NCBI GenBank assembly: GCA_040878185.1
Contig: JBBDMS010000019.1
Location: 1 to 6,071, forward strand
Reading direction: 5' to 3'
DNA: 6,071 bases
From: JAWXBK01 sp040878185
GTDB lineage: Bacteria > Pseudomonadota > Alphaproteobacteria > Dongiales > Dongiaceae
Part shown: positions 1-4,964 of the stretch, piece by piece
Numbering within the stretch: position 1 is the first letter of the stretch
Layout of the letters: every line of letters begins with the position of its first letter
Notes under the pieces: model-generated
What the model saw: only the letters and a program-made list of their open reading frames with translations
Databases searched by the model: none
Told to the model about the DNA's origin: nothing
Translations under genes and position numbers: made by a program

Positions 1-75
1 AAAGGCTTCCTCGATGTCCTCGCATTCGTCGTTGATCAGTACGGAATCGGCGTTGCAGATGATGACTTTTGTCAT
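1..75 (-). CDS. N-terminal fragment of a gene running off the left edge; possibly an amidohydrolase
   Basis: Reading leftward from the ATG at 75-73 gives 25 uninterrupted codons to the window edge, beginning MTKVIICNADSVLINDE and continuing with an acidic stretch (CEDIEEAF). A GAGG ribosome-binding site lies about six bases upstream of this ATG. The short hydrophobic strand followed by N-A-D and an acidic turn resembles the first beta-strands of the composite domain in the amidohydrolase superfamily (guanine deaminase, TRZ/ATZ and hydantoinase-like enzymes), which often start this way. The metal-binding residues would lie outside the window, so the family is a guess. It is head-to-head with the truncated ABC ATPase, about 30 bases away. 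That a real gene starts here is likely; the function is weakly supported. Confidence 0.45.
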   Translation of the reverse strand, partial: MTKVIICNADSVLINDECEDIEEAF

Positions 76-104
76 AAAGGCCTCAAATCAAAATGCATGA
101 ATAG

Positions 105-740
105 GATGGCCCGGACGGCGCGGCGCACATGTTCGACGCCATGACCAGCCCGACCGCCGGATCGATCCGGATTCACGGCGAGCCCTACGGTGCAAGCCGG
201 TCCGAGATCCGCCGCCATAAATTCTATCTGCTGCCGGAAGAGCCGCTGCAGAACGCCTGTGCGCGCAACATGTCGGTTGCGGAAAATCTCGCGATCCGCG
301 ATTTCGACCGGCCGCCGAAAGCGGTCGGCGGCTGGCTGCTCGATCGCGGTGCGATCCGGCGTGAGGCGATCCGGCTGATCGAGCGCTACAATATCCGGAC
401 CCGTTCGCCCGATGCACCGGTTGCCGAACTGTCGGGCGGCAATGTGCAGCGCACGGTGCTGGCCCGCGAGCTGTCGCACGAGGTCGAGGTGCTGGTCGCC
501 GCGAACCCCTGCATGGGTCTCGATGTCGGTGCGATCTCGGAGATTCACGGCCAGCTCATCGCGGCGCGCAACAAGGGTGCGGCGGTGCTGCTGGTCAGCG
601 AAGACCTGGACGAACTGACGACGCTCGCCGACCGGCTGGTCGTGATCTTCGAGGGCCGGCTGGTCTACGAAGCGACGGCGGGTGCGTACGATATCCGCAC
701 GATCGGCCGGCACATGGCCGGCGCGGGCGCCGCCGCCTGA
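105..740 (+). pseudogene. 5'-truncated ABC transporter ATP-binding protein, sugar/nucleoside type (second ATPase domain only)
   Basis: Only the later part of one ATPase domain is present. From the ATG at 129 (203 codons) it shows an IPED-like segment followed by the SVAENL motif at residues 49-54, the signature LSGGN at 101-105, a Walker B strand (EVLVAANP, about 120-127), the D-loop GLDVGA at 131-135, and SEDLDE at 157-162 in place of the usual switch-histidine region. This is the pattern of the second half of the roughly 500-residue double-ATPase subunits serving simple-sugar (RbsA-like) and nucleoside (YufO/NupO-like) importers. In-frame homology seems to extend back to about 105 (GPDGAAHMFDAM, where the degenerate P-loop of the second domain belongs), directly after an in-frame TAG at 102-104. 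The first ATPase domain and a usable P-loop are absent, and no convincing ribosome-binding site precedes 129. It is therefore most likely a non-functional remnant or an artefact of an assembly join. It converges on the cysteine hydrolase gene, with only 7 bases between the stop codons. Confidence 0.7.
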
Positions 741-747
741 TCGCGTC

Positions 748-1446
748 TTAAGAGACCGCGGAGAGCGCGCCTTTGGGCGCCAGTTTCGGGATCAGGTCGG
801 TCGACTTGCCGACCCAGCCGAACAGATTGCCCTGCTCCGGCAACACCCGCATCGTCGCATCGTGCATGTCGGGATAGTAGGACGCACAGCAATCGCTCAG
901 GATCAGCGAGAAGAATCCGCGATCGACGCCGCCGCGGATGGTCGACTGCACGCAGCATTCGGTGGTGACGCCACAGACGATCGTGTGCGTGATGCCGCGC
1001 TTCTTCAAAATCGATTCGAGATCGGTCTTGTAGAAGGCGCTGAATCCCGGCTTGTCGACGATGACCTCGTCGTTTTCCGGATGCAGGCTGTCGACGAAAT
1101 CATGGCCATACTCGCCGCGCACCAGAAAGCGGCCCATCGGGCCCTTGTCGCCGATCGGGGCCCCGGCCTGACTGCTCGACAAACGGCGCATGTCGTGCAG
1201 CGTCGAAAGATCGGGCGTGTGGCCTTCGCGCGTGTGCACGATGAAGAGCCCGGCCTTGCGCGCGGCGGCGAGCAGCTTCTCGACCTGGGGAATGATCTTC
1301 TGCAGCGGACCGACATCCTCGCCGCCGACCCCGCCGACACCTTCGGCGTTGCAGAAATCCCGCTGCATATCGATCACCAGCAACGCGGTCCTGGCCGGAT
1401 CGAACGAATAGGTTTGCTCCTTGGTGCAGGCGACGTTGATTTTCAT
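748..1446 (-). CDS. Isochorismatase-family cysteine hydrolase, biuret-hydrolase-like
   Basis: This 232-residue cytosolic hydrolase belongs to the isochorismatase-like fold (cysteine amidohydrolases: nicotinamidase, carbamoylsarcosine hydrolase, RutB, biuret hydrolase). The three catalytic positions are visible: Asp26 in LVIDMQRDF, Lys132 in VDKPGFSAF, and Cys165 in GVTTECCV, with the usual cis-peptide region just before the cysteine. The segments HTREGHTPDL (71-80), GAPIGDKGPMGR (95-106), RGEYGHDFV (110-118) and EQGNLFGWV (204-212) resemble what I recall of Rhizobium biuret amidohydrolase BiuH, including a glutamine (Gln205) where BiuH has an active-site Gln. That would imply cleavage of biuret to allophanate and ammonia, or of a related ureide or amide. 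Nicotinamidase is less likely because its metal-binding histidine motif is not evident. The start at 1446 is supported by GAAAGGA about nine bases upstream. The 150-base gap to the gene upstream holds a dyad and a hairpin, so it may have its own promoter. The fold is secure; the substrate is inferred. Confidence 0.88.
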   Translation of the reverse strand: MKINVACTKEQTYSFDPARTALLVIDMQRDFCNAEGVGGVGGEDVGPLQKIIPQVEKLLAAARKAGLFIVHTREGHTPDLSTLHDMRRLSSSQAGAPIGDKGPMGRFLVRGEYGHDFVDSLHPENDEVIVDKPGFSAFYKTDLESILKKRGITHTIVCGVTTECCVQSTIRGGVDRGFFSLILSDCCASYYPDMHDATMRVLPEQGNLFGWVGKSTDLIPKLAPKGALSAVS

Positions 1447-1539
1447 GATGGGTATCCTTTCGGCAGGCTTTTCGGGCGGGCTTCCAGGCGCGTTTCGCGC
1501 GGATTTGGCCTTAACGATAGGCGATCGGACGACGGGCCA

Positions 1540-1553
1540 ATACCTATAGGAAT
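1540..1553. promoter_or_regulatory. Dyad CCTATAGG, candidate operator or promoter element upstream of the cysteine hydrolase
   Basis: The sequence AT-A-CCTATAGG-A-AT is a 14-base dyad: a perfect CCTATAGG core with matching AT/AT flanks separated by one unpaired base on each side. It lies about 95 bases upstream of the cysteine hydrolase start, in an AT-richer patch of an otherwise GC-rich gap, and an ACTAGT palindrome (1555-1560) is next to it. The position suits a regulator site for the minus-strand gene. The binding protein is not identifiable, and a dyad of this size can occur by chance. Confidence 0.3.
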
Positions 1554-1578
1554 GACTAGTCTGCCGCCTCCCGCCTTG

Positions 1579-1595
1579 TCGCGCGGCCCGCGCGA
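1579..1595 (-). terminator. Hairpin immediately after the hemolysin III-like gene, possible weak terminator
   Basis: TCGCGCG and CGCGCGA form a perfect 7-bp stem with a 3-base loop, starting one base after the TGA (1599-1597) of the minus-strand membrane protein gene. No T-tract follows on the minus strand, so it does not fit the standard intrinsic terminator. It could be a transcript-stabilising or Rho-associated hairpin. Its placement, with the dyad at 1540-1553 further downstream, hints that transcription may be separated before the cysteine hydrolase gene. Confidence 0.35.
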
Positions 1596-1596
1596 T

Positions 1597-2268
1597 TCAA
1601 GCGGCCGCCGGCAGCAGCACGCCCCAGATCGCCGCGACATGGGCGGCACTGCCGCCGAGCGAGAACAGATGCCAGTAGAGATGGTTGAAGCGCAGGCTGC
1701 GCCAGAGGAAGAACACGACGCCCAGCGTGTAGAGAAGCCCGCCGCCGAACACGAGAAGGACCAGTGCCGGCGACACGCTCCAGAGATGCGGGATGAGGAA
1801 CACGCCCGCCCAGCCGGCCGCGAGATAGAGCATGAGGATCGGCCCGGTCACGTCGGTATAGCGGAAGAGACGCAGCCCGGTGCCGACGATCGCGATCGCC
1901 CAGATCGCACCGAGCATGACGAGATGAAACCAGTGCGTCCAGGTCAGCAGCACGACCGGCGTCCAGGTGCCGGCAATCAGGAAATAGACCGCGATATGAT
2001 CGAGCGCCAGCCAGACGCGGCGCAGCCGGCCCGGCCGCGCGCCGTGATAGAGCGTCGAGGCGCCGAAGGTGAGCAGCAGGCTCGCGACGAAGATCGCAAC
2101 CGTCGCCAGCGCAAGCGCGCCCGCATCGGCCGCGCGCACCAGCAGAGGCCCCGCGACCGCCAGCGAAAACAGCACGCCGCAGCCATGCGAGAGCGCGTTG
2201 GCGCGTTCTTCGGCCGGCGTCTCGCTATAGTCCGCGACCAGCGCGCCGACGGGGATGCGTAGCGCCAT
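1597..2268 (-). CDS. Hemolysin III / PAQR-type seven-helix membrane protein
   Basis: This 223-residue protein is mostly hydrophobic, with about seven membrane segments, and has the layout of the HlyIII/YqfA branch of the PAQR superfamily. Visible family motifs are EERANALSH (20-28) at the cytoplasmic N-terminus, STLYH (71-75), LDHIAVYFLIAGTWTP (89-104) and NHLYWHLFSLGGSAAH (195-210). By analogy with adiponectin receptors, His75, His196 and His200 are expected to bind a metal, probably zinc, inside the helix bundle, next to a conserved aspartate. The biochemical role of bacterial members is unsettled: hemolysis is historical, and hydrolase activity or membrane-lipid homeostasis has been proposed. 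The chosen ATG at 2268 has GGGAGGA upstream with a rather long 12-base gap. It starts 24 bases after the oxidoreductase stop, so the two are probably co-transcribed. A link between its function and amine catabolism is not obvious. Family assignment is confident. Confidence 0.9.
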   Translation of the reverse strand: MALRIPVGALVADYSETPAEERANALSHGCGVLFSLAVAGPLLVRAADAGALALATVAIFVASLLLTFGASTLYHGARPGRLRRVWLALDHIAVYFLIAGTWTPVVLLTWTHWFHLVMLGAIWAIAIVGTGLRLFRYTDVTGPILMLYLAAGWAGVFLIPHLWSVSPALVLLVFGGGLLYTLGVVFFLWRSLRFNHLYWHLFSLGGSAAHVAAIWGVLLPAAA

Positions 2269-2292
2269 AAGCGGATCCGTCCTCCCGGTCTC

Positions 2293-3585
2293 TCAGAGCC
2301 GATCCCTGAGGGAATACCACAGCATCCCGAGAATCTGCAGGGGGTGCCGCAGCAGGGCGCCGCCCGGCAGATCGTGATGCCGGATACCGGCAAACAGGTC
2401 GAACCGCGCCGCGGTTCCGGCGATCGCCTCGGCGATCAGTTTGCCGTAGAGGCCGGAGAGCGCGACGCCCTGGCCGGAATAGCCCTGCGCGAAATAGAGA
2501 TCGCGCGCGAGCCTTCCGAGATGCGGCAGCCGGTTCATGGTGAGCGCGAGCCAGCCGCCCCAGCCATACTCGATCCGCACGTCGGCGAGCTGCGGATAGA
2601 CCTTCAGCATATGCGGGCGCACGAAGCTGCCGATGTCGGCGGGATCATTGCGCCCATAGACCTCGCCACCGCCGAAGGTGAGGCGGTGATCGTGCGTCAT
2701 GCGGTAATAATCGACGACGAACTTGCTGTCGTGAACCGCGAGATCGTCGCGGTTGATCGTCTTCGCGCGCGCTTCGCCGAGCGGTTCGGTCGCGATGATG
2801 TAATTCCGGATCGGCAGGATCTTGGCGGCGAGCTGCGGTACCAGTTTCTCGAGATAGCCATTGCAGGCGACGATCGTGTATCGCGCGCGAATGCGGCCGC
2901 GTTCGGTCGTAACGCCATGACCGTCTTCGTCGATCGACGTTGCGCGCGTGTTCTCGTGCAGCGCAGCACCCGCCGCGATCGCCGCATGGCCAAGCCCGAT
3001 CGCGTAGTTGAGCGGATGCATATGTGCTGCGCCCCGATCGACCATGCCGCCCTCATAGATTGTCGATCCGAGCAGCGCGCGAATCTCGTCGCGATCGACC
3101 CGCCGGTCCCCGTCATAGTTGAAATGCCGCTGCGTCGTATCGATCGCCGCATCGACGTCTGCGCGATAATTCCTGTCGAGCGATGCATAGAGCGTGCCGG
3201 GGCGCCAATGCGCCTCGATCGCATGGCGCTGAATCCGCTCGCGGATGATGGCCTTCGCCTCTTCGGTCATCGCCCAGATGCGCTTCGCATCGTCGACGCC
3301 GAACTGTTCGACCATCGCGGTCGGCCCGCAGCGCAGGCCGGAATTGATCTGCCCGCCATTGCGGCCCGAGGCGCCATAGCCGATCTGTCGCGCCTCGATC
3401 AGCACCGGCTTCAGGCCGCGCTCGGCGAGATTGAGAGCCGTCGACAATCCGGTGAACCCGCCGCCCACGATACAGACATCGACTTCGATATCGCCCTCGA
3501 GCGGTCGCGTGACCGGCCGCGCGATGGCACTCGCCTCGTACCAGGTCGGCGCTTCGGGGTGTAAACGCGCGTCGTTCTGCTGCAT
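2293..3585 (-). CDS. FAD-dependent amine oxidoreductase (DadA/PuuB-like, DAO family)
   Basis: A complete 430-residue flavoenzyme of the D-amino-acid-oxidase/DadA family, closest in pattern to gamma-glutamylputrescine oxidase (PuuB/OrdL). The N-terminus has the preamble APTWYEAS (12-19), then a Rossmann FAD-binding strand with VCIVGGGFTGLSTA (37-50) and the ribose-binding acidic residue Glu64 in LIEA. The flavin-contact motif YGASGRNGGQI (70-80) follows, and YFAQGYSGQGVALSGLYGK (364-382) near the C-terminus is the second FAD-contact segment typical of the family. There is no signal peptide, so it should be cytosolic or loosely membrane-associated. Such enzymes oxidise an amine or amino acid, with electrons passing to oxygen or quinone; candidate substrates are glutamylated polyamines, D-amino acids or N-methyl amino acids. 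The ATG at 3585 is supported by AGGCAGG about five bases upstream. It is the first gene of the minus-strand run, and the roughly 230 bases upstream carry palindromic repeats. Family is secure, substrate is not. Confidence 0.92.
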   Translation of the reverse strand: MQQNDARLHPEAPTWYEASAIARPVTRPLEGDIEVDVCIVGGGFTGLSTALNLAERGLKPVLIEARQIGYGASGRNGGQINSGLRCGPTAMVEQFGVDDAKRIWAMTEEAKAIIRERIQRHAIEAHWRPGTLYASLDRNYRADVDAAIDTTQRHFNYDGDRRVDRDEIRALLGSTIYEGGMVDRGAAHMHPLNYAIGLGHAAIAAGAALHENTRATSIDEDGHGVTTERGRIRARYTIVACNGYLEKLVPQLAAKILPIRNYIIATEPLGEARAKTINRDDLAVHDSKFVVDYYRMTHDHRLTFGGGEVYGRNDPADIGSFVRPHMLKVYPQLADVRIEYGWGGWLALTMNRLPHLGRLARDLYFAQGYSGQGVALSGLYGKLIAEAIAGTAARFDLFAGIRHHDLPGGALLRHPLQILGMLWYSLRDRL

Positions 3586-3644
3586 GACGCCTGCCTAGCC
3601 GGTTGCCGGCGGACGGGCAATAGCGCGCGCAAATCGATTCCTCC

Positions 3645-3741
3645 TCCCCCTTGGCCGCGATCGGCCGCGGCTGTCTGCTGCTTGCGGGAGGGACTCATTT
3701 ACTTCCCCCTCCCCTTGCGGGAGGGGGCAGGGGGAGGGGTT
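3645..3741. repeat. Tandem G/C-tract palindromic intergenic repeat
   Basis: Two related units lie side by side. In the second, CCCCCTCCC (3705-3713) and GGGAGGGGG (3719-3727) form a perfect 9-bp stem around a CTTGC loop, and a further G-tract (3731-3739) can pair alternatively with 3706-3714. The first unit has a CCTCCCCC arm near 3647, a GGCCGCG-ATC-GGCCGCGG centre, and a CTTGCGGGAGGG arm (3681-3692) that is repeated at 3714-3725. The shape and composition match the palindromic repeats scattered between genes in alphaproteobacterial genomes. It sits between the divergent minus-strand oxidoreductase and the plus-strand region, so it may affect transcript ends or stability. Confidence 0.6.
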
Positions 3742-3816
3742 ACGCAACTACGCGCGTCTTTTTCCGCCCGCCGCCTCTCCTGTAGGATCGCCACGGGAAA
3801 CACGGGAAATGCCGCC

Positions 3817-3930
3817 ATGCCGATCCGATTGCCGAAACTGCTCGACGAAAACGCGGTCGCGCGCGTGCGCAGCTTCATGAACGCCGCCGCGGGGCCGATG
3901 AACTTATCGCGAATCTGGGCGGAAAATTAG
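3817..3930 (+). pseudogene. 37-codon ORF, possible 5' remnant of an Fe(II)/2-oxoglutarate dioxygenase gene
   Basis: From the ATG at 3817 the frame reads MPIRLPKLLDENAVARVRSF, then MNAAAGPMNLSRIWAEN, ending at TAG 3928-3930. The first 20 or so residues resemble the opening helix of PKHD-type hydroxylases (PiuC-like), which usually start with a hydrophobic strand, LL, then AxVARxRxLLxAA. The expected continuation (a W-x-D-G motif and the HxD iron site) is missing, and base composition falls just after 3890, where the low-GC neighbour gene begins. It may therefore be a gene head cut off by an insertion. Alternatively it is a chance ORF or a short leader peptide: its stop overlaps the ribosome-binding site of the next gene, which would suit translational coupling. 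No strong ribosome-binding site is seen upstream. Low confidence. Confidence 0.3.
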
Positions 3931-3934
3931 GAGG
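3929..3934 (+). promoter_or_regulatory. Ribosome-binding site AGGAGG
   Basis: A full AGGAGG sits five bases before the ATG at 3940 and fixes the start of the small membrane protein. It is the strongest ribosome-binding site in the window and overlaps the stop codon of the preceding short ORF. Confidence 0.75.
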
Positions 3935-3939
3935 CGCAT

Positions 3940-4401
3940 ATGACTTGGGGCGAAATTGCAATTTCTATGGGCGTTTTCGTTACTTTGGTTCTGGGGGCAG
4001 CAAACCTCTTGCAGATTATCGCCGTAAATTCGAAGAACCAATTTATAAACGCCATTACAAAAGAACGAATTAATTGGATCCAGAGTGTGCGCGGGAATGT
4101 TTCGAGATTTGTAGGCCTAAGTCACAATTGGTTTTACTCGCATCGGAACAATAAGGAACGGGCACCGGAAATTCTGGAGGAGATCGATTGCCTCCGGTGG
4201 CTGATAAAATTGCAGATGAACCCCGGTGCGGAAATCGATCGTCACATTATGATGTGTATCGACCGTATCCCCGATCTGGCTACCGCCCCAAATGAAGATG
4301 ATTTTAAGGCTGCAACAGACGATCTTGTTTCTCGGACTCAGGAGTTATTAAAGATGGAGTGGGATCGGGTGAAGCGAGAAGTAGCGCTGGGCAGAGATTA
4401 G
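3940..4401 (+). CDS. Small membrane-anchored protein of unknown function, low-GC accessory gene
   Basis: I do not recognise a named family. The 153-residue product has a single hydrophobic segment at about residues 5-28 (EIAISMGVFVTLVLGAANLL onward), followed by a charged, mostly helical, soluble domain. The part after the helix (INAITKERINWIQSVRGNV, 36-54) matches a pattern I associate with uncharacterised single-helix proteins in which an ER-x-x-W-x-x-x-x-R motif follows the membrane anchor. The C-terminal third is acidic then basic, with heptad-like helices (TDDLVSRTQELLKMEWDRVK). The gene is clearly real: strong ribosome-binding site, long open frame, coding-like codons. GC counted over 3961-4380 is about 46%, far below its neighbours, and it uses AT-ending codons that they avoid, which points to horizontal acquisition. 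It ends 29 bases from the 3' end of a tRNA gene on the opposite strand, a typical place for integrated cargo. No integrase or transposase is visible in the window. Confidence 0.8.
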   Translation: MTWGEIAISMGVFVTLVLGAANLLQIIAVNSKNQFINAITKERINWIQSVRGNVSRFVGLSHNWFYSHRNNKERAPEILEEIDCLRWLIKLQMNPGAEIDRHIMMCIDRIPDLATAPNEDDFKAATDDLVSRTQELLKMEWDRVKREVALGRD

Positions 4402-4430
4402 AAATTTGCGCAGTCATTCCTGATTGGCAC

Positions 4431-4506
4431 TGGCGTCCCCGGCAGGACTTGAACCTGCGACCCCCGGTTTAGGAAACCGATGCTCTATCCACTGAGCTAC
4501 GGGGAC
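4431..4506 (-). tRNA. tRNA-Arg (anticodon CCT)
   Basis: The minus strand folds into a complete 76-base cloverleaf. The acceptor stem GTCCCCG/CGGGGAC is fully paired, the D-stem is GCTC/GAGC, and the anticodon stem TCGGT/ACCGG includes one T-G pair. The anticodon loop TTCCTAA places CCT at the anticodon (reads AGG, arginine), and the T-arm GCAGG-TTCAAGT-CCTGC is standard. The discriminator is G and the CCA end is encoded. Its 3' end faces the low-GC gene at 3940-4401. tRNA-Arg genes are frequent integration sites, but no second copy of the 3' end was found in the window. Confidence 0.97.
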
Positions 4507-4556
4507 ATGCCGTGGCCGGCGTACTCGCGCAATAACGAGCCCGTCAGCGCGCGGCT

Positions 4557-4562
4557 TTTATA
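4557..4562 (-). promoter_or_regulatory. Candidate -10 box for the tRNA-Arg gene
   Basis: TATAAA on the minus strand lies about 50 bases upstream of the tRNA 5' end, a suitable distance for a short leader. No clear -35 box is at 16-18 bases spacing. A GGACA-C-TGTCC palindrome (4568-4578) falls in the spacer. Weak support, from position and AT content within a GC-rich gap. Confidence 0.3.
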
Positions 4563-4610
4563 GCACCGGACACTGTCCCGATCATCCTCGGCGCCCCACG
4601 CGCTGCCGCG

Positions 4611-4699
4611 CATTCTGCCCTCTCCCAAAGGAGAGGGTGGCCGCGCACGTCGCGGTCGGCCTCGACCGATCGCGGCACAGCGCGGCCGGGTGAGAGGAT
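4611..4699. repeat. Alphaproteobacterial palindromic intergenic repeat
   Basis: CCCTCTCC (4618-4625) and GGAGAGGG (4630-4637) form an 8-bp stem with a CAAA loop. They are followed by GGCCGCG (4639-4645) and CGCGGCC (4681-4687), perfect 7-base arms enclosing a smaller stem CGGTCG-GCCT-CGACCG (4653-4668). The element ends in GGGTGAGAGG. This arrangement, TGCCCTCTCC...GAGAGGGTGGC...GGCCGGGTGAG, is a dispersed repeat widespread in alphaproteobacterial intergenic regions. It differs in sequence from the G-tract repeat at 3645-3741. The function is unknown; such hairpins can act as transcript ends or stabilisers. Confidence 0.7.
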
Positions 4700-4749
4700 G
4701 ACCTCGGAATCCCCAGCGTTTTCCTGCCTGATCGCACCGCGTCACGCTC

Positions 4750-4769
4750 TTGATTGACATGTCAGTCAA
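4750..4769. promoter_or_regulatory. Near-perfect 20-bp palindrome, likely repressor operator (TetR-type shape)
   Basis: TTGATTGACA followed by TGTCAGTCAA is a 20-base inverted repeat with no spacer and one mismatched pair. It contains TTGACA (4754-4759), a perfect -35 hexamer reading toward the ureohydrolase gene, although no good -10 box is seen 17 bases further on. Continuous palindromes of this size built on TTGA...TCAA are common operators of TetR-family repressors, and overlap with a -35 box suits repression of the downstream gene. It does not match the RutR consensus (TTGACCA-N2-TGGTCAA). No regulator gene is in the window, so the binding protein is unknown. Confidence 0.6.
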
Positions 4770-4964
4770 ATTCTCCCAGGCTCGCATCCACGATCGGGCC
4801 GGCACGGGCAGCGATCTTCCGGATCGGCCTCGCTCGTCGGGGACCGAGCCTGCCGCCCGGTCGGGCGGCGTCTCCGCAATCCCGTGCTGCCGGTTCGATG
4901 AGAGACAACGCGTCCGGCGCTGCGCATCGCGCGTCGCCGGGGCAGAGCAGGGAGTTCACACTCG
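4770..4964 (+). other. Long GC-rich leader with several predicted hairpins upstream of the ureohydrolase gene
   Basis: About 195 bases separate the operator from the ATG at 4965, and no credible gene lies in them. Hairpins seen by eye are CGATC/GATCG (4812-4826), GCTCG/CGAGC (4832-4849), a perfect 7-bp GCCGCCC-GGTC-GGGCGGC (4852-4869), and CCGGCG/CGCCGG enclosing GCGC-ATC-GCGC (4914-4940). The last ends eight bases before the AGGGAG ribosome-binding site (4949-4954). I could not match the leader to the guanidine-I, -II or -III riboswitch consensus. In DNA this GC-rich, stems form easily by chance. Confidence 0.35.

Noticed and set aside
72..713. Minus-strand open frame opposite the ABC ATPase
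   Set aside because: The plus strand carries clear ABC motifs (LSGGN, Walker B, D-loop), while the minus frame shows none and is arginine-rich.
682..2262. Long plus-strand open frame of 526 codons
   Set aside because: It runs antisense to the cysteine hydrolase and hemolysin III-like genes, is rich in Arg, Asp, Ala and Gln as expected of high-GC shadow frames, and has no recognisable domain.
2344..3564. Plus-strand open frame of 406 codons
   Set aside because: It mirrors the FAD oxidoreductase gene on the opposite strand and has shadow-like composition with no motifs.
3682..3816. Upstream extension of the short ORF from a TTG codon at 3682
   Set aside because: The extension translates the G/C-tract repeat and has no ribosome-binding site. 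Only the part from the ATG at 3817 could be genuine.
3586..4430. Duplicate of the tRNA 3' end as an attachment-site pair
   Set aside because: I looked for a second copy of TGGCGTCCCCGGCAGG to the left of the tRNA and found none within the window.
4770..4964. Guanidine riboswitch (ykkC or mini-ykkC type)
   Set aside because: A GGACCGAG stretch and one ACGG were noticed, but the conserved blocks and paired ACGR hairpin loops are absent.
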